A DNA stretch of 64,000 nt. It comes from Spirochaetales bacterium (GTDB lineage Bacteria; Spirochaetota; Spirochaetia; Sphaerochaetales; Sphaerochaetaceae). The position numbers were made by a program, and so were the translations under genes. The number at the start of each line of letters is the position of its first letter. The first letter of the stretch is position 1. Location: positions 1 to 64,000 of the forward strand of contig JAGABZ010000001.1 of NCBI GenBank assembly GCA_017614375.1, read 5' to 3'. Below are positions 46,129-54,686 of the stretch, in pieces. The notes beneath the pieces were generated by a model. The model saw only the letters and a list, made by a program, of their open reading frames with translations, was not told where the DNA came from and searched no databases.

Positions 46129-46142
46129 TTGTTTTTTGACAT

Positions 46143-46214
46143 GGTCCCATCGTCTAGGGGTTAGGACAGGAGATTCTCAGTCTCTAAACAGCGGTTCGAT
46201 TCCGCTTGGGACTA
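46143..46214 (+). tRNA. tRNA-Glu (anticodon CTC)
   Basis: Acceptor GGTCCCA/TGGGACT (one G-U), anticodon loop TTCTCAG giving CTC, T arm GCGG-TTCGATT-CCGC. It follows tRNA-Gln by 14 bases and is probably in the same transcript. Confidence 0.92.
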
Positions 46215-46219
46215 TAAAA

Positions 46220-46241
46220 CAGCCGTTTGGCTGTTTTTTTT
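46220..46241 (+). terminator. Terminator of the tRNA-Gln/tRNA-Glu unit
   Basis: CAGCC-gttt-GGCTG followed by eight T. Confidence 0.85.
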
Positions 46242-46264
46242 GCCCTTCAGCCCAGGAGACGCCA

Positions 46265-47899
46265 ATGATTACAGCTTCGAACATCTCCCTTTCATACGGA
46301 ACACAGGTTCTGTTCAAGGACGTAAACATCAAGTTCACCAGCGGGAACTGCTACGGAATCATAGGCGCGAACGGGGCGGGCAAGTCGACCTTTCTGAAGA
46401 TTCTCTCGGGAGAGATCGAGCCCGATTCGGGCGAGGTCATCGTCACCCCGGGCGAGCGTATCGCCGTCCTTCAGCAGAACCACTTCGCCTACAACGACCA
46501 TACTGTCCTTGAGACGGTGATTATGGGTTATGAGCATCTGTATCAGGTGATGAAGGAAAAGGACGCCATCTATGAGAAGGAGGACTTCTCCGACGAGGAC
46601 GGAATCCGCGCGGCCGATTTGGAAACCGAGTTCTCCGAGCTTGGCGGCTGGGAGGCCGAATCGGACGCAGGAGTGCTTCTGGACGGGCTAGGGATTCCCG
46701 TTTCACTTCATGACAAGCTGATGGCCGACATCGAGGACAACCTCAAGGTCCGCGTCCTGCTGGCCCAGAGCCTTTTCGGTAATCCTGACATTCTGCTGCT
46801 CGACGAGCCTACGAACCACCTCGATCTGGAATCTGTCCACTGGCTGGAGGACTTCCTGTCCCACTTCGACAATACCGTCATCGTCGTTTCCCACGACAGA
46901 CATTTTCTGAATACGGTCTGCACCCACATCTGCGACACCGACTTCGGCCGGATTCAGCTGTACGTCGGTAACTACGACTTCTGGTTCATGTCCAGCCAGC
47001 TGGCCCTGAAGCAGATGAAGGACGAGAAGAAGCGCAAGGACGAGAAGATTGCCGAACTGAAGGAGTTCATCCAGCGGTTCGGAAGCAATGTGGCCAAGGC
47101 CAGACAGGCCACCAGCCGCAAGAAGCTCATCGAGAAACTTACAATCGACGATATCAAACCCTCTTCCAGGCGGTTCCCGTACGTGGCGTTCAAGCCGGCC
47201 CGTGAGGTAGGGCGCATCGTTCTGGGCATCAGCGGGCTTTCAAAGACGATTGACGGGGAAAAGATTTTGGACAACCTGTCGCTGACTATCAACCCCGGTG
47301 ACAAGGTCGCCTTCGTCGGCCCGAACCACTATGCCAAGACGGTACTGTTTGAGATCATCAGCGGGAACATGGAGCCCGACGAAGGGACATATACCTGGGG
47401 TCAGACCATCACCGAGAGCTATTTCCCGAAGGACAACAGCCGGCTGTTCGACACCGACCTGCCGATCTGCGACTGGCTGGCCAGGTACACCGACGCTGAC
47501 GACATGACTTATATACGCTCGTTTCTCGGACGTATGCTTTTCTCCGGCGATGAGGCGCTAAAGAGCTGCCAGGTGCTTTCCGGAGGGGAAAAGGTCCGCT
47601 GCGTCCTGGCCAAGATGATGCTTGAGGCACACAACTGCCTGATCTTCGACGAGCCGACCAGCCACCTTGACCTGGAGGCCATCCAGAGTCTGAACAACGG
47701 GCTTATAGACTTCAACGGTGTTGTGCTTTTCAACAGTCACGACCACCAGTTCGTCGATTCGATTGCCAACAGGATAATCGAGTTCACACCCGGCGGCCTG
47801 ATCGACCGGATGATGAACTTCGATGATTACTTCAACGACGAGGGCATCAAGGCTCTCAGGACGCAGATGTACGGCCACAGTATGGCCGTCGCCCTGTAG
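46265..47899 (+). CDS. ABC-F family ATPase (YbiT-like)
   Basis: A 544-residue soluble protein with two ABC domains joined by a charged linker (residues 235-285), the layout of ribosome-acting ABC-F proteins. The first P-loop is GANGAGKS but its signature is degenerate (ADIEDNLKVRVLLAQ instead of LSGG), as in YbiT. The second has a normal signature (LSGGEKVRCVLAK) but an altered P-loop, GPNHYAKT. Both Walker B motifs are present. AGGAG lies 6 bases before ATG 46265. Confidence 0.88.
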   Translation: MITASNISLSYGTQVLFKDVNIKFTSGNCYGIIGANGAGKSTFLKILSGEIEPDSGEVIVTPGERIAVLQQNHFAYNDHTVLETVIMGYEHLYQVMKEKDAIYEKEDFSDEDGIRAADLETEFSELGGWEAESDAGVLLDGLGIPVSLHDKLMADIEDNLKVRVLLAQSLFGNPDILLLDEPTNHLDLESVHWLEDFLSHFDNTVIVVSHDRHFLNTVCTHICDTDFGRIQLYVGNYDFWFMSSQLALKQMKDEKKRKDEKIAELKEFIQRFGSNVAKARQATSRKKLIEKLTIDDIKPSSRRFPYVAFKPAREVGRIVLGISGLSKTIDGEKILDNLSLTINPGDKVAFVGPNHYAKTVLFEIISGNMEPDEGTYTWGQTITESYFPKDNSRLFDTDLPICDWLARYTDADDMTYIRSFLGRMLFSGDEALKSCQVLSGGEKVRCVLAKMMLEAHNCLIFDEPTSHLDLEAIQSLNNGLIDFNGVVLFNSHDHQFVDSIANRIIEFTPGGLIDRMMNFDDYFNDEGIKALRTQMYGHSMAVAL

Positions 47900-47908
47900 G
47901 AGGGGAAT

Positions 47909-48667
47909 ATGCTGTTTGCCGTCGACATCGGAAACTCCAACATCGTACTGGCCCTTCACGACGGGTCCGGGTGGACACAGTCATGGCGGATCCATACCGA
48001 CCCGTCACGCACCACCGACGAGTACTACGCCGAAATCAAGTCCCTGATTGCCTGTGCGGGCAATATTCCGCCGCACAGGGCGGTTGTGAGTTCGGTTGTT
48101 CCGAGCCTGACGATGGTTTTCCGAAAGCTCTGCTTCAGGCTTTTCGGCGTCGAGCCGCTGCTTGTTGACCGGCATCTAAAAACGGGTCTCATTTCCGAGT
48201 CTATCCCCGTTGAGATGGGAAGCGACCTGATTGCAAATCTGGCGGCCGCCCACGCCCTGCTTCCGTCGGATGATGTTGTCGTGCTTGATTTCGGCACGGC
48301 GATGACCGTCACCACGGTATCCGACAGGGGATTCGTATACGGCGCGGCAATCGCTCCGGGACTGGTTACTTCGGTAAAGGCCCTGGCAGGAGGAACCGCC
48401 GCGCTTCCCTCAATTGAACTTACAACACCCCAGGCCGTGATGGGCAGGACTTCAATCGACTCAATCCGCTCCGGAATCCTCTACGGATTCGCCGGTCTGG
48501 CGGATTCGATGGTCCGGAGGGTGGAAAAGGAAATCGGTGCCAAGGTAAAGGTAATCGTCACCGGCGGACTTTGCCAGACAATAGGCCCGCTGATCAGCAG
48601 GGTCGATGTGATTGAGCGCAACCACACCCTAAACGGTTTGAAACTGATTGCCTCACTCAACAGCTGA
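47909..48667 (+). CDS. coaX: Type III pantothenate kinase
   Basis: A 252-residue ASKHA kinase that starts CoA synthesis. FAVDIGNSNIVLALH is the phosphate loop, VVLDFGTAMTVTTV the second phosphate motif, and APGLVTSVKALAGGTAALP the pantothenate region. AGGAGGGG precedes the ATG. It ends 2 bp from the convergent peptidase-like gene. CoaD of the same pathway is at 58913. Confidence 0.94.
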   Translation: MLFAVDIGNSNIVLALHDGSGWTQSWRIHTDPSRTTDEYYAEIKSLIACAGNIPPHRAVVSSVVPSLTMVFRKLCFRLFGVEPLLVDRHLKTGLISESIPVEMGSDLIANLAAAHALLPSDDVVVLDFGTAMTVTTVSDRGFVYGAAIAPGLVTSVKALAGGTAALPSIELTTPQAVMGRTSIDSIRSGILYGFAGLADSMVRRVEKEIGAKVKVIVTGGLCQTIGPLISRVDVIERNHTLNGLKLIASLNS

Positions 48668-48669
48668 GT

Positions 48670-49707
48670 TCAGAACAGTCTGGATTTCCCGTCGGAGAGC
48701 ATGACGGACCTTCCGTCGGAAAGTGTTCCTTCTATTCTCTCAAAAAGAACCTTGACCTCAAGTTTGAACACCGCGTTGAAGAGCGGGTCCAGTTCGTCCT
48801 CGGTCTGAGGCCGGATTCTGAGGCTGTCCAGGATTCCCGGGCCGAACGTCAGGTACAGTTCATTGCCTGAAAAACGTACGCTGGAGAGGCGGTTGAGGCT
48901 GTCTTCTATCAGAAAGAAACGGGAAAAGAGCCTCTGCCGGGCCTGCATGGGGTCAGGCAGGAGCCTGCCTTTGTCAATCCGGATGAGGGCATCGACACGG
49001 TTGCCGAGAATACTTGTTTCGGTGAGTGCCTCTCCGTGGCAACTGTGGCTGTCCAGATTGACCATGAAAAAGTCCGTATTCTCCGACTGGAAGAAGTGTC
49101 TCTGGGGTGAAAGCCAGGTGTGGGCCTGGCAGAAGAAGCTGCCGGGATGGACGGAGAGCGTCAGCCGGCAGTCGCCGTTGATTATGTCCATGGACCGGAC
49201 ATTGAGGTTGTTCAGCACGGAACATGACTGAAGATCTGCATGGGCATCCAGCCGCAGGACGCGGGAGAGCAGGGCCTCCCAGTTTCCGGTATCGTCCTCG
49301 CCGTAACAGGTCAGGGTGCACCAGGGTACCGCTATGCGGCGGTCAAGAAACACCGGTTCGGCCACATGTCCGTAATCCATCATCAGCCTCATATCCTGTG
49401 CGGCCTGCCCGAAATCGGCGGCGGGGGACAGGGACTTGCCCGGCTGAAGCAGGTGTAGCATCACCTTGCCCGCGGAATCGGGGAGCGTGAAGTCCTCCGG
49501 GTCATAGACGGCTGTGTCGTACGGCCTGCCGCCTTTGAGGATGACGATCGTCACGCTGCGGTGGGTGAGTCTGAGGGCGGCGTCCTTGACCATACGGGCA
49601 AAGAACAGATGTTCCGGTTCGGTGTTTATGAACAGGTCTTCGCCGCTTTTGAGCTGAAGCAGTTCCGAGGAGGCCTTTGACGCGTAACGGAGGAGTTTTT
49701 CGTGCAT
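48670..49707 (-). CDS. M29-like aminopeptidase family protein
   Basis: A 345-residue protein. EKLLRYASKASSELLQLKSGEDLFINTEPEHLFFARMVKDAALRL resembles the start of M29 (thermophilic) aminopeptidases, and ETSILGNRVDALIRIDKG resembles their C-terminal part. Not every metal ligand can be placed by eye, so activity is uncertain. ATG 49707 coincides with the predicted transcription start of a good promoter; GTG 49749 upstream lies before that promoter's -35. A diverged piece of the 22-bp motif is at 49424-49442. Confidence 0.6.
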   Translation of the reverse strand: MHEKLLRYASKASSELLQLKSGEDLFINTEPEHLFFARMVKDAALRLTHRSVTIVILKGGRPYDTAVYDPEDFTLPDSAGKVMLHLLQPGKSLSPAADFGQAAQDMRLMMDYGHVAEPVFLDRRIAVPWCTLTCYGEDDTGNWEALLSRVLRLDAHADLQSCSVLNNLNVRSMDIINGDCRLTLSVHPGSFFCQAHTWLSPQRHFFQSENTDFFMVNLDSHSCHGEALTETSILGNRVDALIRIDKGRLLPDPMQARQRLFSRFFLIEDSLNRLSSVRFSGNELYLTFGPGILDSLRIRPQTEDELDPLFNAVFKLEVKVLFERIEGTLSDGRSVMLSDGKSRLF

Positions 49708-49713
49708 GGGCAA

Positions 49714-49742
49714 AGCATATTGACTTGTCCCGCGCACTTCAA
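49714..49742 (-). promoter_or_regulatory. Leaderless promoter of the M29-like gene
   Basis: Minus strand TTGAAG (49737-49742), 17 bases, TATGCT (49714-49719), 6 bases to ATG 49707, so the A of ATG is predicted +1. Confidence 0.55.
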
Positions 49743-49758
49743 GTGGCACTGAGGAGGC

Positions 49759-49787
49759 TTGACGGAGAAAGGCTTTTGGGATATAAG
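49759..49787 (+). promoter_or_regulatory. tRNA-Gly promoter
   Basis: TTGACG (49759-49764), 17 bases, TATAAG (49782-49787), start near 49794. Confidence 0.65.
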
Positions 49788-49799
49788 TATTACCCGTGC

Positions 49800-49870
49800 G
49801 CGACTGTGGTATAGCGGCATTACCTCAGCCTTCCAAGCTGAAGATGCGGGTTCGACTCCCGTCGGTCGCT
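49800..49870 (+). tRNA. tRNA-Gly (anticodon TCC)
   Basis: Acceptor GCGACTG/CGGTCGC, anticodon arm TCAGC-CTTCCAA-GCTGA giving TCC, T arm GCGGG-TTCGACT-CCCGT, discriminator T. Confidence 0.93.
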
Positions 49871-49874
49871 TAGG

Positions 49875-49904
49875 GCACGTAGTCTGGGACTGCGTGCTGT
49901 TTTT
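49875..49904 (+). terminator. Terminator after tRNA-Gly
   Basis: GCACG-t-AGTC-tgg-GACT-g-CGTGC (one internal mismatch) followed by TGTTTTT. Confidence 0.75.
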
Positions 49905-49927
49905 GTAAATAGGGACGGAGGTGGACC

Positions 49928-50194
49928 ATGGGCCTGAGAGGTGAGCTTTACTCGACTAAATTCGTTGCCAACGACAGAACGTATTTCTTCAACGTCAAGG
50001 AAAACATAAAGGGAGACGTCTACCTCAACGTCGTGGAGAGCAAGATTGCCAGCGACACCGGCCGGTACATCCGCCAGAGCATCATCGTCTATCCCGAGGA
50101 CCTCGGGCAGTTCGTCCGCGAGTTCCAGAAGGCCCTTGACTTCATCAAGCTCAACGCCCCGAAGCAGGACAAGCAGGAAAAACAGGAAAACTGA
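49928..50194 (+). CDS. PUR-domain nucleic-acid-binding protein (BpuR/DUF3276-like)
   Basis: An 88-residue protein: GLRGELYSTKFVANDRTYFFNVKENIKGDVYLNVVESK followed by IIVYPEDLGQFVREFQKALDFI. This is the beta-beta-beta-beta-alpha PUR repeat; bacterial forms dimerise and bind single-stranded DNA and RNA. In Borrelia the homologue BpuR controls several genes. GGAGGTGG lies 5 bases before the ATG. It follows tRNA-Gly and its terminator, and its own promoter is not clear. As I recall it, the PUR/rnhB/smc order is shared with Borrelia. Confidence 0.85.
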   Translation: MGLRGELYSTKFVANDRTYFFNVKENIKGDVYLNVVESKIASDTGRYIRQSIIVYPEDLGQFVREFQKALDFIKLNAPKQDKQEKQEN

Positions 50195-50209
50195 GCGCCA
50201 ATTAAAGTC

Positions 50210-50806
50210 TCAGCAACGGAAGGTCCTTCTCTGAATCGGAGAGGGGCCTATTTCTTTGATAATCTGCCGGTGGGCCGCTGTGGGGTAGCCTTTGTGAACC
50301 GCATAGCCGTATTCGGGCCAGCGCCGGTCGCAGAAATCCATGAACCTGTCCCTGGCCGTCTTTGCCAGGATCGAGGCGGCCATGATCGCATGGATCTTCG
50401 CGTCGCCCTTTACGACGGGCATGACAATCCTGTCCTCGAATCCCAGGTCCGGAACGCGGTTTCCGTCAACCAGCACGGATGAAAACAGTTCAGGCGGAAT
50501 CTTCAACGCGGCGCGGCGCATCGCGAGCATGGTGGCGTTGAGGATGTTCATCCTGTCGATTTCCACATGGGTGGCAAAGGCTATGGCCCAGGCACGGGCG
50601 TGTTTCTTTATCAGAATCTCAGCCTCCAGTCTTTCGGCTGCGGTCAGGCGCTTTGAGTCATCGAGGCAGGAGACGGGGAAGTCCTGACCGATCACCACAG
50701 CGGCGGCGTATACCGGACCGGCCAGCGGACCGCGGCCCGCCTCGTCGATTCCGAGGATGCCGGCGCTATCCAGGGTTGATATGATCAGGTCTTCTTCAGG
50801 GTACAT
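50210..50806 (-). CDS. rnhB: Ribonuclease HII
   Basis: A 198-residue RNase HII that nicks DNA at embedded ribonucleotides. LGIDEAGRGPLAGPVYAAAV holds the first catalytic Asp-Glu and the GRG motif; DDSKRLTAAER, VDGNRVPDL and VKGDAKIHAIMAASILAKTARDR complete the active site. It is convergent with the PUR gene (15 bp apart) and divergent from smc. A near copy of the 22-bp motif core is at 50674-50690. Confidence 0.95.
   Translation of the reverse strand: MYPEEDLIISTLDSAGILGIDEAGRGPLAGPVYAAAVVIGQDFPVSCLDDSKRLTAAERLEAEILIKKHARAWAIAFATHVEIDRMNILNATMLAMRRAALKIPPELFSSVLVDGNRVPDLGFEDRIVMPVVKGDAKIHAIMAASILAKTARDRFMDFCDRRWPEYGYAVHKGYPTAAHRQIIKEIGPSPIQRRTFRC
50674..50690 (-). repeat. Near copy of the dispersed motif core, inside rnhB
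   Basis: Minus strand CGGTCAGGACTTCCCCG, 16 of 17 bases identical to the consensus. It may be chance or coding constraint (GQDFPV). Confidence 0.4.
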
Positions 50807-50809
50807 AAG

Positions 50810-50838
50810 TTGAAAAAAAGGCTAATATCTGCTATTAA
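50810..50838 (+). promoter_or_regulatory. smc: smc promoter
   Basis: TTGAAA (50810-50815), 17 bases, TATTAA (50833-50838). Short leader with AAGGTGAG before the ATG. Confidence 0.55.
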
Positions 50839-50858
50839 AAGAGTCAATAAGGTGAGAG

Positions 50859-53648
50859 ATGTTCCTGAAATCACTTGAGCTTTTCGGCTTCAAATCCTTT
50901 GCCGACCGCACCCGCATCGACTTCCCCGACGGAATCACTTCGCTTCTGGGGCCGAACGGCTGCGGCAAGAGCAACATAGTCGACGCCATCAAGTGGGTTC
51001 TGGGAGAGCAGGGAGTCAAATCCCTCCGCGCAGAGAAGCGTGAGGACGTCATCTTCAAGGGAACAGATACCCGCAAACCGATGCAGATGGCCGAGGTCAT
51101 CCTCGTTCTGGACAACGAGGAGCATCTTCTGAACCTCGACTATCCAGAGGTTGAAATAAAGCGCAGGCTTTTCCGCGACGGGACTTCGGAGTTCTGGATC
51201 AACCGGCAGCAGGTGCTGCTTAAGAATGTAAAGGACCTGTTCATGGATACCGGAGTGGGCAAGACGGCCTATTCGATCCTGGAACAGGGAAAGATCGACC
51301 AGATTCTCTCAAACAAGCCGGAAGAGCGCCGCTACGTATTTGAGGAAGCTGCGGGTATTTCCCGTTTCAAGGCCCAGTGCACCGAGGCCCGCCGAAAGAT
51401 TGAAAAGACGGACGAGAACATCGAACAGGTGTCGGCCCTCTTCAAGGAGGTCAAGCGGACCTACGATTCTCGAAAGAGCCAGGTTGAGAAGCTGCTGGAA
51501 TGCAAACGCCTGCGCAGGCAAAAGGAAGAGGCCGAGATCGAGCTTCAGCTGTCAACGCTTCAGGCCTACCGCAAAGTGCGCGAAATGAGGGACGGACAAA
51601 GGCAGCAAGCAGCTTCCCAGGCGCAGGCCCTGGCCGCTGAACTTGAGCAGGCGCGTTCCCTGTTTTCCGGCAAACAGCAGATAATCGACTCGATCCGTGA
51701 GGAAAGGACTGCCGCCTCCCTGAAACTTGAACGGCTGAGGGAGCAGAAGAAGGGGCTGGAAAACAGCCTGCAGATTTACGAGCGGCAGTACCGTGATGCC
51801 CGGTTGCGTCTGGAAACGGCCAGGGACAAGCTCGGGCGTTACGAGACTGAGCTTCAGGGACATCAGGGCCGCTACGACGAAACAGAGGCGAAACTCCAGG
51901 AAGCCCAAGACGCGATCTCAAACCTCGAAAAAGACCTGATTGCCATTGGTGACGAGATAATCGCCAACAGGCAGGCCGCCGCCGATGCCAGGGGCGGAAT
52001 TACCGAGGCTCAGGACGCGATAACTGAAATCCGCCGGACCCAGGCGGAACTGACAGCCAAACTGAGCGAGACTGCCAATGAAATCACCCGCCGCCTGCAG
52101 GAGATGATTGAGGACAGCGGCTACAGCACCGTCCTGAGGCAGAAAACCGAAAAGGATGTGGTCGCAAACCTGGTGCTTATGTCAAAGACCCTCCGTGAGA
52201 ACGGACGGACGATTCTCAGACTGTTCATCGCCAATCCATCTCAGAACAGGGAAAAACTCGAGGAACTGTACCAGCAGATCATCGACTACACGGAGGAGAC
52301 CAAGAGTCTTTTCCAGACCTTCTGCGGTTCGATTCCGACCTTTATAGACGAACTTGTCAAACCGGACGGGATCATCGCTCAGAAAAAAGCGCTGGACAGG
52401 CAGATGGAGCAGTCTGCCGCCTCCGAACAGCAGCAGCAGGACCGGATTGCGCTGCTCGGAAGCGAGCTGGAACGCTGCACATCGCTCAACGATACGCTGA
52501 TGCTCAGGGAAGCGGACAAGAAAGCCGACCTTGCCGGGGCGAAAACGGCCCTCGAGGGCCTTCAGAACCTGTTCGAGCAGCTTCAGCTCCAGCTTGTCAC
52601 CCGCCAGGGCGAGTACAGTGACATGTCCGATCAGGTCCGGAACGAGGAGGACAGCGTCAACGAGAGTCTGAGTTCGATCAACGGGGCCAAAGACGGAATC
52701 ACCGACACAGAGAACCTCATTACCCAGGTCCTGGATGAGCTGACGGAAATCAACGGCAGGCTGGACGAACAGGGCAGGGAACTGTCCGGCCAGAACGAAA
52801 AGGTTGCTTCCCTTGTCAGTGCCGTCAACTCAAAAAACGAAGAGGTCATAAAGCTCGACTCGGCTCTGACAAGCATCGACGAGTTGATTTCAAAGACGTA
52901 CTCGGACTTTTTCGATCAATACGGAAAGAGCCTGAAGGAGTTCGACAACCACGAGGTGACAAACGACGTCGAGGCCCTCAAGCAGGAGGTCGCCCGATGC
53001 AAGCGCGCCCTGGCCGACATCCCGTACGTCAACGAGATGGCCGAACAGGAGTTCGAGGAGGTCAAGGCACGCTACGACCTTTACAACTCCAACCTCGAGG
53101 ATCTGGCCAAAGCCAAGGCGGACATGGAAAAGGTCTATGCCGAAATCCGCAGCCGGAGCGAAAGCCTGTTTCTGGATTGCTTTTCAAAAATCGCCGAGAG
53201 TTTCAGTACTCTTTTCTGCAGGGTGTTTGCCGGCGGCAGGGCCCAGCTTGACCTGGTCGACCCTCAGAACCCGCTTGAGAGCGGTATAGAGATTCTGGCC
53301 CAGCCGCCCGGGGAGAAGCTGACCTATCTGCCTCTGCTCTCCGGCGGCCAGCGCTCGATGACGGCGGTTGCCCTGCTGTTTGCCACGTATGCGGTCAAGC
53401 CTTCGCCGTTCTGCATCCTCGATGAGATCGATGCCGCCCTGGATGCCCACAACATCAACAACTTCCTCTCCGTGCTTGAGGACTTCGCCGGAAACAGCCA
53501 GTTCATCATCATCACCCACAACAAGAACACCGCTATGGGCGCCAAGACCCTTCTGGGGGTGACCCAGCAGGAGAGGGGTGTTTCGAAGATGATAAGCTAC
53601 AAACTGGACAATACCCCGGATTCCTCGGCAAAGAGTCTGCTCAAATAG
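50859..53648 (+). CDS. smc: Chromosome partition protein SMC, short form without a clear hinge
   Basis: A 929-residue condensin-like ATPase. The N-terminal head has LLGPNGCGKSNIVDAIKWVLGEQ and the Q-loop; the C-terminal head has PLLSGGQRSMTAVALLFA and FCILDEIDAALDAHN. Two coiled-coil blocks (about 170-400 and 520-740) flank a middle of about 110 residues (SGYSTVLRQ to VKPDGIIAQ) that does not show the glycine-rich SMC hinge. Typical bacterial SMC is about 1,180 residues. The heads argue against RecN or Rad50; MukB-like is excluded by the head motifs. Confidence 0.87.
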   Translation: MFLKSLELFGFKSFADRTRIDFPDGITSLLGPNGCGKSNIVDAIKWVLGEQGVKSLRAEKREDVIFKGTDTRKPMQMAEVILVLDNEEHLLNLDYPEVEIKRRLFRDGTSEFWINRQQVLLKNVKDLFMDTGVGKTAYSILEQGKIDQILSNKPEERRYVFEEAAGISRFKAQCTEARRKIEKTDENIEQVSALFKEVKRTYDSRKSQVEKLLECKRLRRQKEEAEIELQLSTLQAYRKVREMRDGQRQQAASQAQALAAELEQARSLFSGKQQIIDSIREERTAASLKLERLREQKKGLENSLQIYERQYRDARLRLETARDKLGRYETELQGHQGRYDETEAKLQEAQDAISNLEKDLIAIGDEIIANRQAAADARGGITEAQDAITEIRRTQAELTAKLSETANEITRRLQEMIEDSGYSTVLRQKTEKDVVANLVLMSKTLRENGRTILRLFIANPSQNREKLEELYQQIIDYTEETKSLFQTFCGSIPTFIDELVKPDGIIAQKKALDRQMEQSAASEQQQQDRIALLGSELERCTSLNDTLMLREADKKADLAGAKTALEGLQNLFEQLQLQLVTRQGEYSDMSDQVRNEEDSVNESLSSINGAKDGITDTENLITQVLDELTEINGRLDEQGRELSGQNEKVASLVSAVNSKNEEVIKLDSALTSIDELISKTYSDFFDQYGKSLKEFDNHEVTNDVEALKQEVARCKRALADIPYVNEMAEQEFEEVKARYDLYNSNLEDLAKAKADMEKVYAEIRSRSESLFLDCFSKIAESFSTLFCRVFAGGRAQLDLVDPQNPLESGIEILAQPPGEKLTYLPLLSGGQRSMTAVALLFATYAVKPSPFCILDEIDAALDAHNINNFLSVLEDFAGNSQFIIITHNKNTAMGAKTLLGVTQQERGVSKMISYKLDNTPDSSAKSLLK

Positions 53649-53650
53649 AA

Positions 53651-54502
53651 TCAGACCGGCATGTAGACGCTGTTTCGCCCGCTGCCGCGCCGCAGCAGCA
53701 ATCCGTCTGTGCACAGCGACTTGAGGATTCCGAAACTTTTGGTCTGTCCGCAGGCCAGAAGCTCCTCGACCTCGCGCCGGGTCACCATGCCCTGGTCGCG
53801 GGCAAATGAGAGGATCTGGTCCTTTTCCGAGGCGAAATATACAACCGCCCGCTTTTCCGCGGCGGCCCGGTTGCAGTCGGGAAGTGTGACTTTGAAAACT
53901 CCGCCGGCGGCTTCGAACCTGGGCTGGGACTTTTCGCCTTTGTAAAGCCTGCGGACTTTGCCGATTCCGGTTCCGTAGTTCTGGATTATTCCCATCAGAT
54001 AGAGGATGTTGGCCAAAGCGGGGTTGGGAGAGGCCGCTATTCCCATTTCCACAGAGGCTATATCCAATCCCTGTGCCAGTCCCCCGATGGTCAGGAACTC
54101 GATTCTGTCGGTGTACACGCCGATCTGTGTGGGTACGGGGCTTTCGTAACTGCGGTGGCAGACGCAGTTGCACAGGATTTCCCTGATCGCCTGCGGCGGG
54201 TAGGAGGGGTGGACGGCATCCGACAGGGCTGTGAGCATTGAGATGGCCTGTTCCAGCTGGGAGACGGCCGAGCCTGTCAGGACGGTGCGTCTGCGGCAGT
54301 CTTCCTTTACAGTCGAGGGGTAGAAGGCAACCTGGATTGTAAAAGGATTGTTGTCTGAGAGGATCAGCGCGGGGAGGTTCCACCTGCCGTCCGTCATGAA
54401 GAGCTGGGGACTGTCCTGCAGTACGCCTTCGCAGATGGAATCCCTGCTGATTTGTTCAAATCCGAGGTCCTGAACGGGGCTGGGAATCTGTTCAATGTTC
54501 AT
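53651..54502 (-). CDS. AlbA/RecG-C-like putative transcriptional regulator with ATP-binding fold
   Basis: A 283-residue protein. PQAIREILCNCVCHRSYESPVPTQIGVYTDRIEFLTIGGL is the RecG-like HATPase_c_4 module found behind AlbA_2 domains, with NPALANILYLMGIIQNYGTGIGKV after it. The end (VTRREVEELLACGQTKSFGILKSLCTDGLLLRRG) is a winged helix. The N-terminal AlbA_2 part is shortened compared with full-size relatives. ATG 54502 has an AAGGAAA site about 7 bases upstream; the frame stays open further but runs antisense to ffh. The target is unknown. Confidence 0.75.
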   Translation of the reverse strand: MNIEQIPSPVQDLGFEQISRDSICEGVLQDSPQLFMTDGRWNLPALILSDNNPFTIQVAFYPSTVKEDCRRRTVLTGSAVSQLEQAISMLTALSDAVHPSYPPQAIREILCNCVCHRSYESPVPTQIGVYTDRIEFLTIGGLAQGLDIASVEMGIAASPNPALANILYLMGIIQNYGTGIGKVRRLYKGEKSQPRFEAAGGVFKVTLPDCNRAAAEKRAVVYFASEKDQILSFARDQGMVTRREVEELLACGQTKSFGILKSLCTDGLLLRRGSGRNSVYMPV

Positions 54503-54528
54503 CTTTCTTTCGTTTCCTTTCGTTATCG

Positions 54529-54574
54529 TTCGCAGAATAGCACACTGCGAAAGGATAATCAAGGCCTTGCCCGG
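54529..54574. repeat. Hairpin plus motif core between the regulator and ffh
   Basis: TTCGCAG (54529-54535) pairs with CTGCGAA (54545-54551), followed at 54564-54573 by GGCCTTGCCC, the core of the dispersed motif. It may be a single-unit form of the array-plus-motif arrangement. Confidence 0.45.
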
Positions 54575-54647
54575 AAAAACTGGAAAATGCAATTCGTTGT
54601 GACGGCAGGAGAAGTGATTCGGAGCCGGATATATTGTATATAGGTTG

Positions 54648-54677
54648 TTGACGAAGAGCGCGCAATTGAAGTATAAA
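54648..54677 (+). promoter_or_regulatory. ffh: ffh promoter, nearly leaderless
   Basis: TTGACG (54648-54653), 18 bases, TATAAA (54672-54677), 9 bases to ATG 54687. The predicted leader is about 3 bases and no Shine-Dalgarno is visible. Confidence 0.6.
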
Positions 54678-54686
54678 ACGAAAGCT

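Noticed and set aside
48948-48968. Another copy of the dispersed motif (GGTCAGGCAGGAGCCTGCC)
   Set aside because: Only the first seven bases match; the rest is a separate small palindrome in a coding region.
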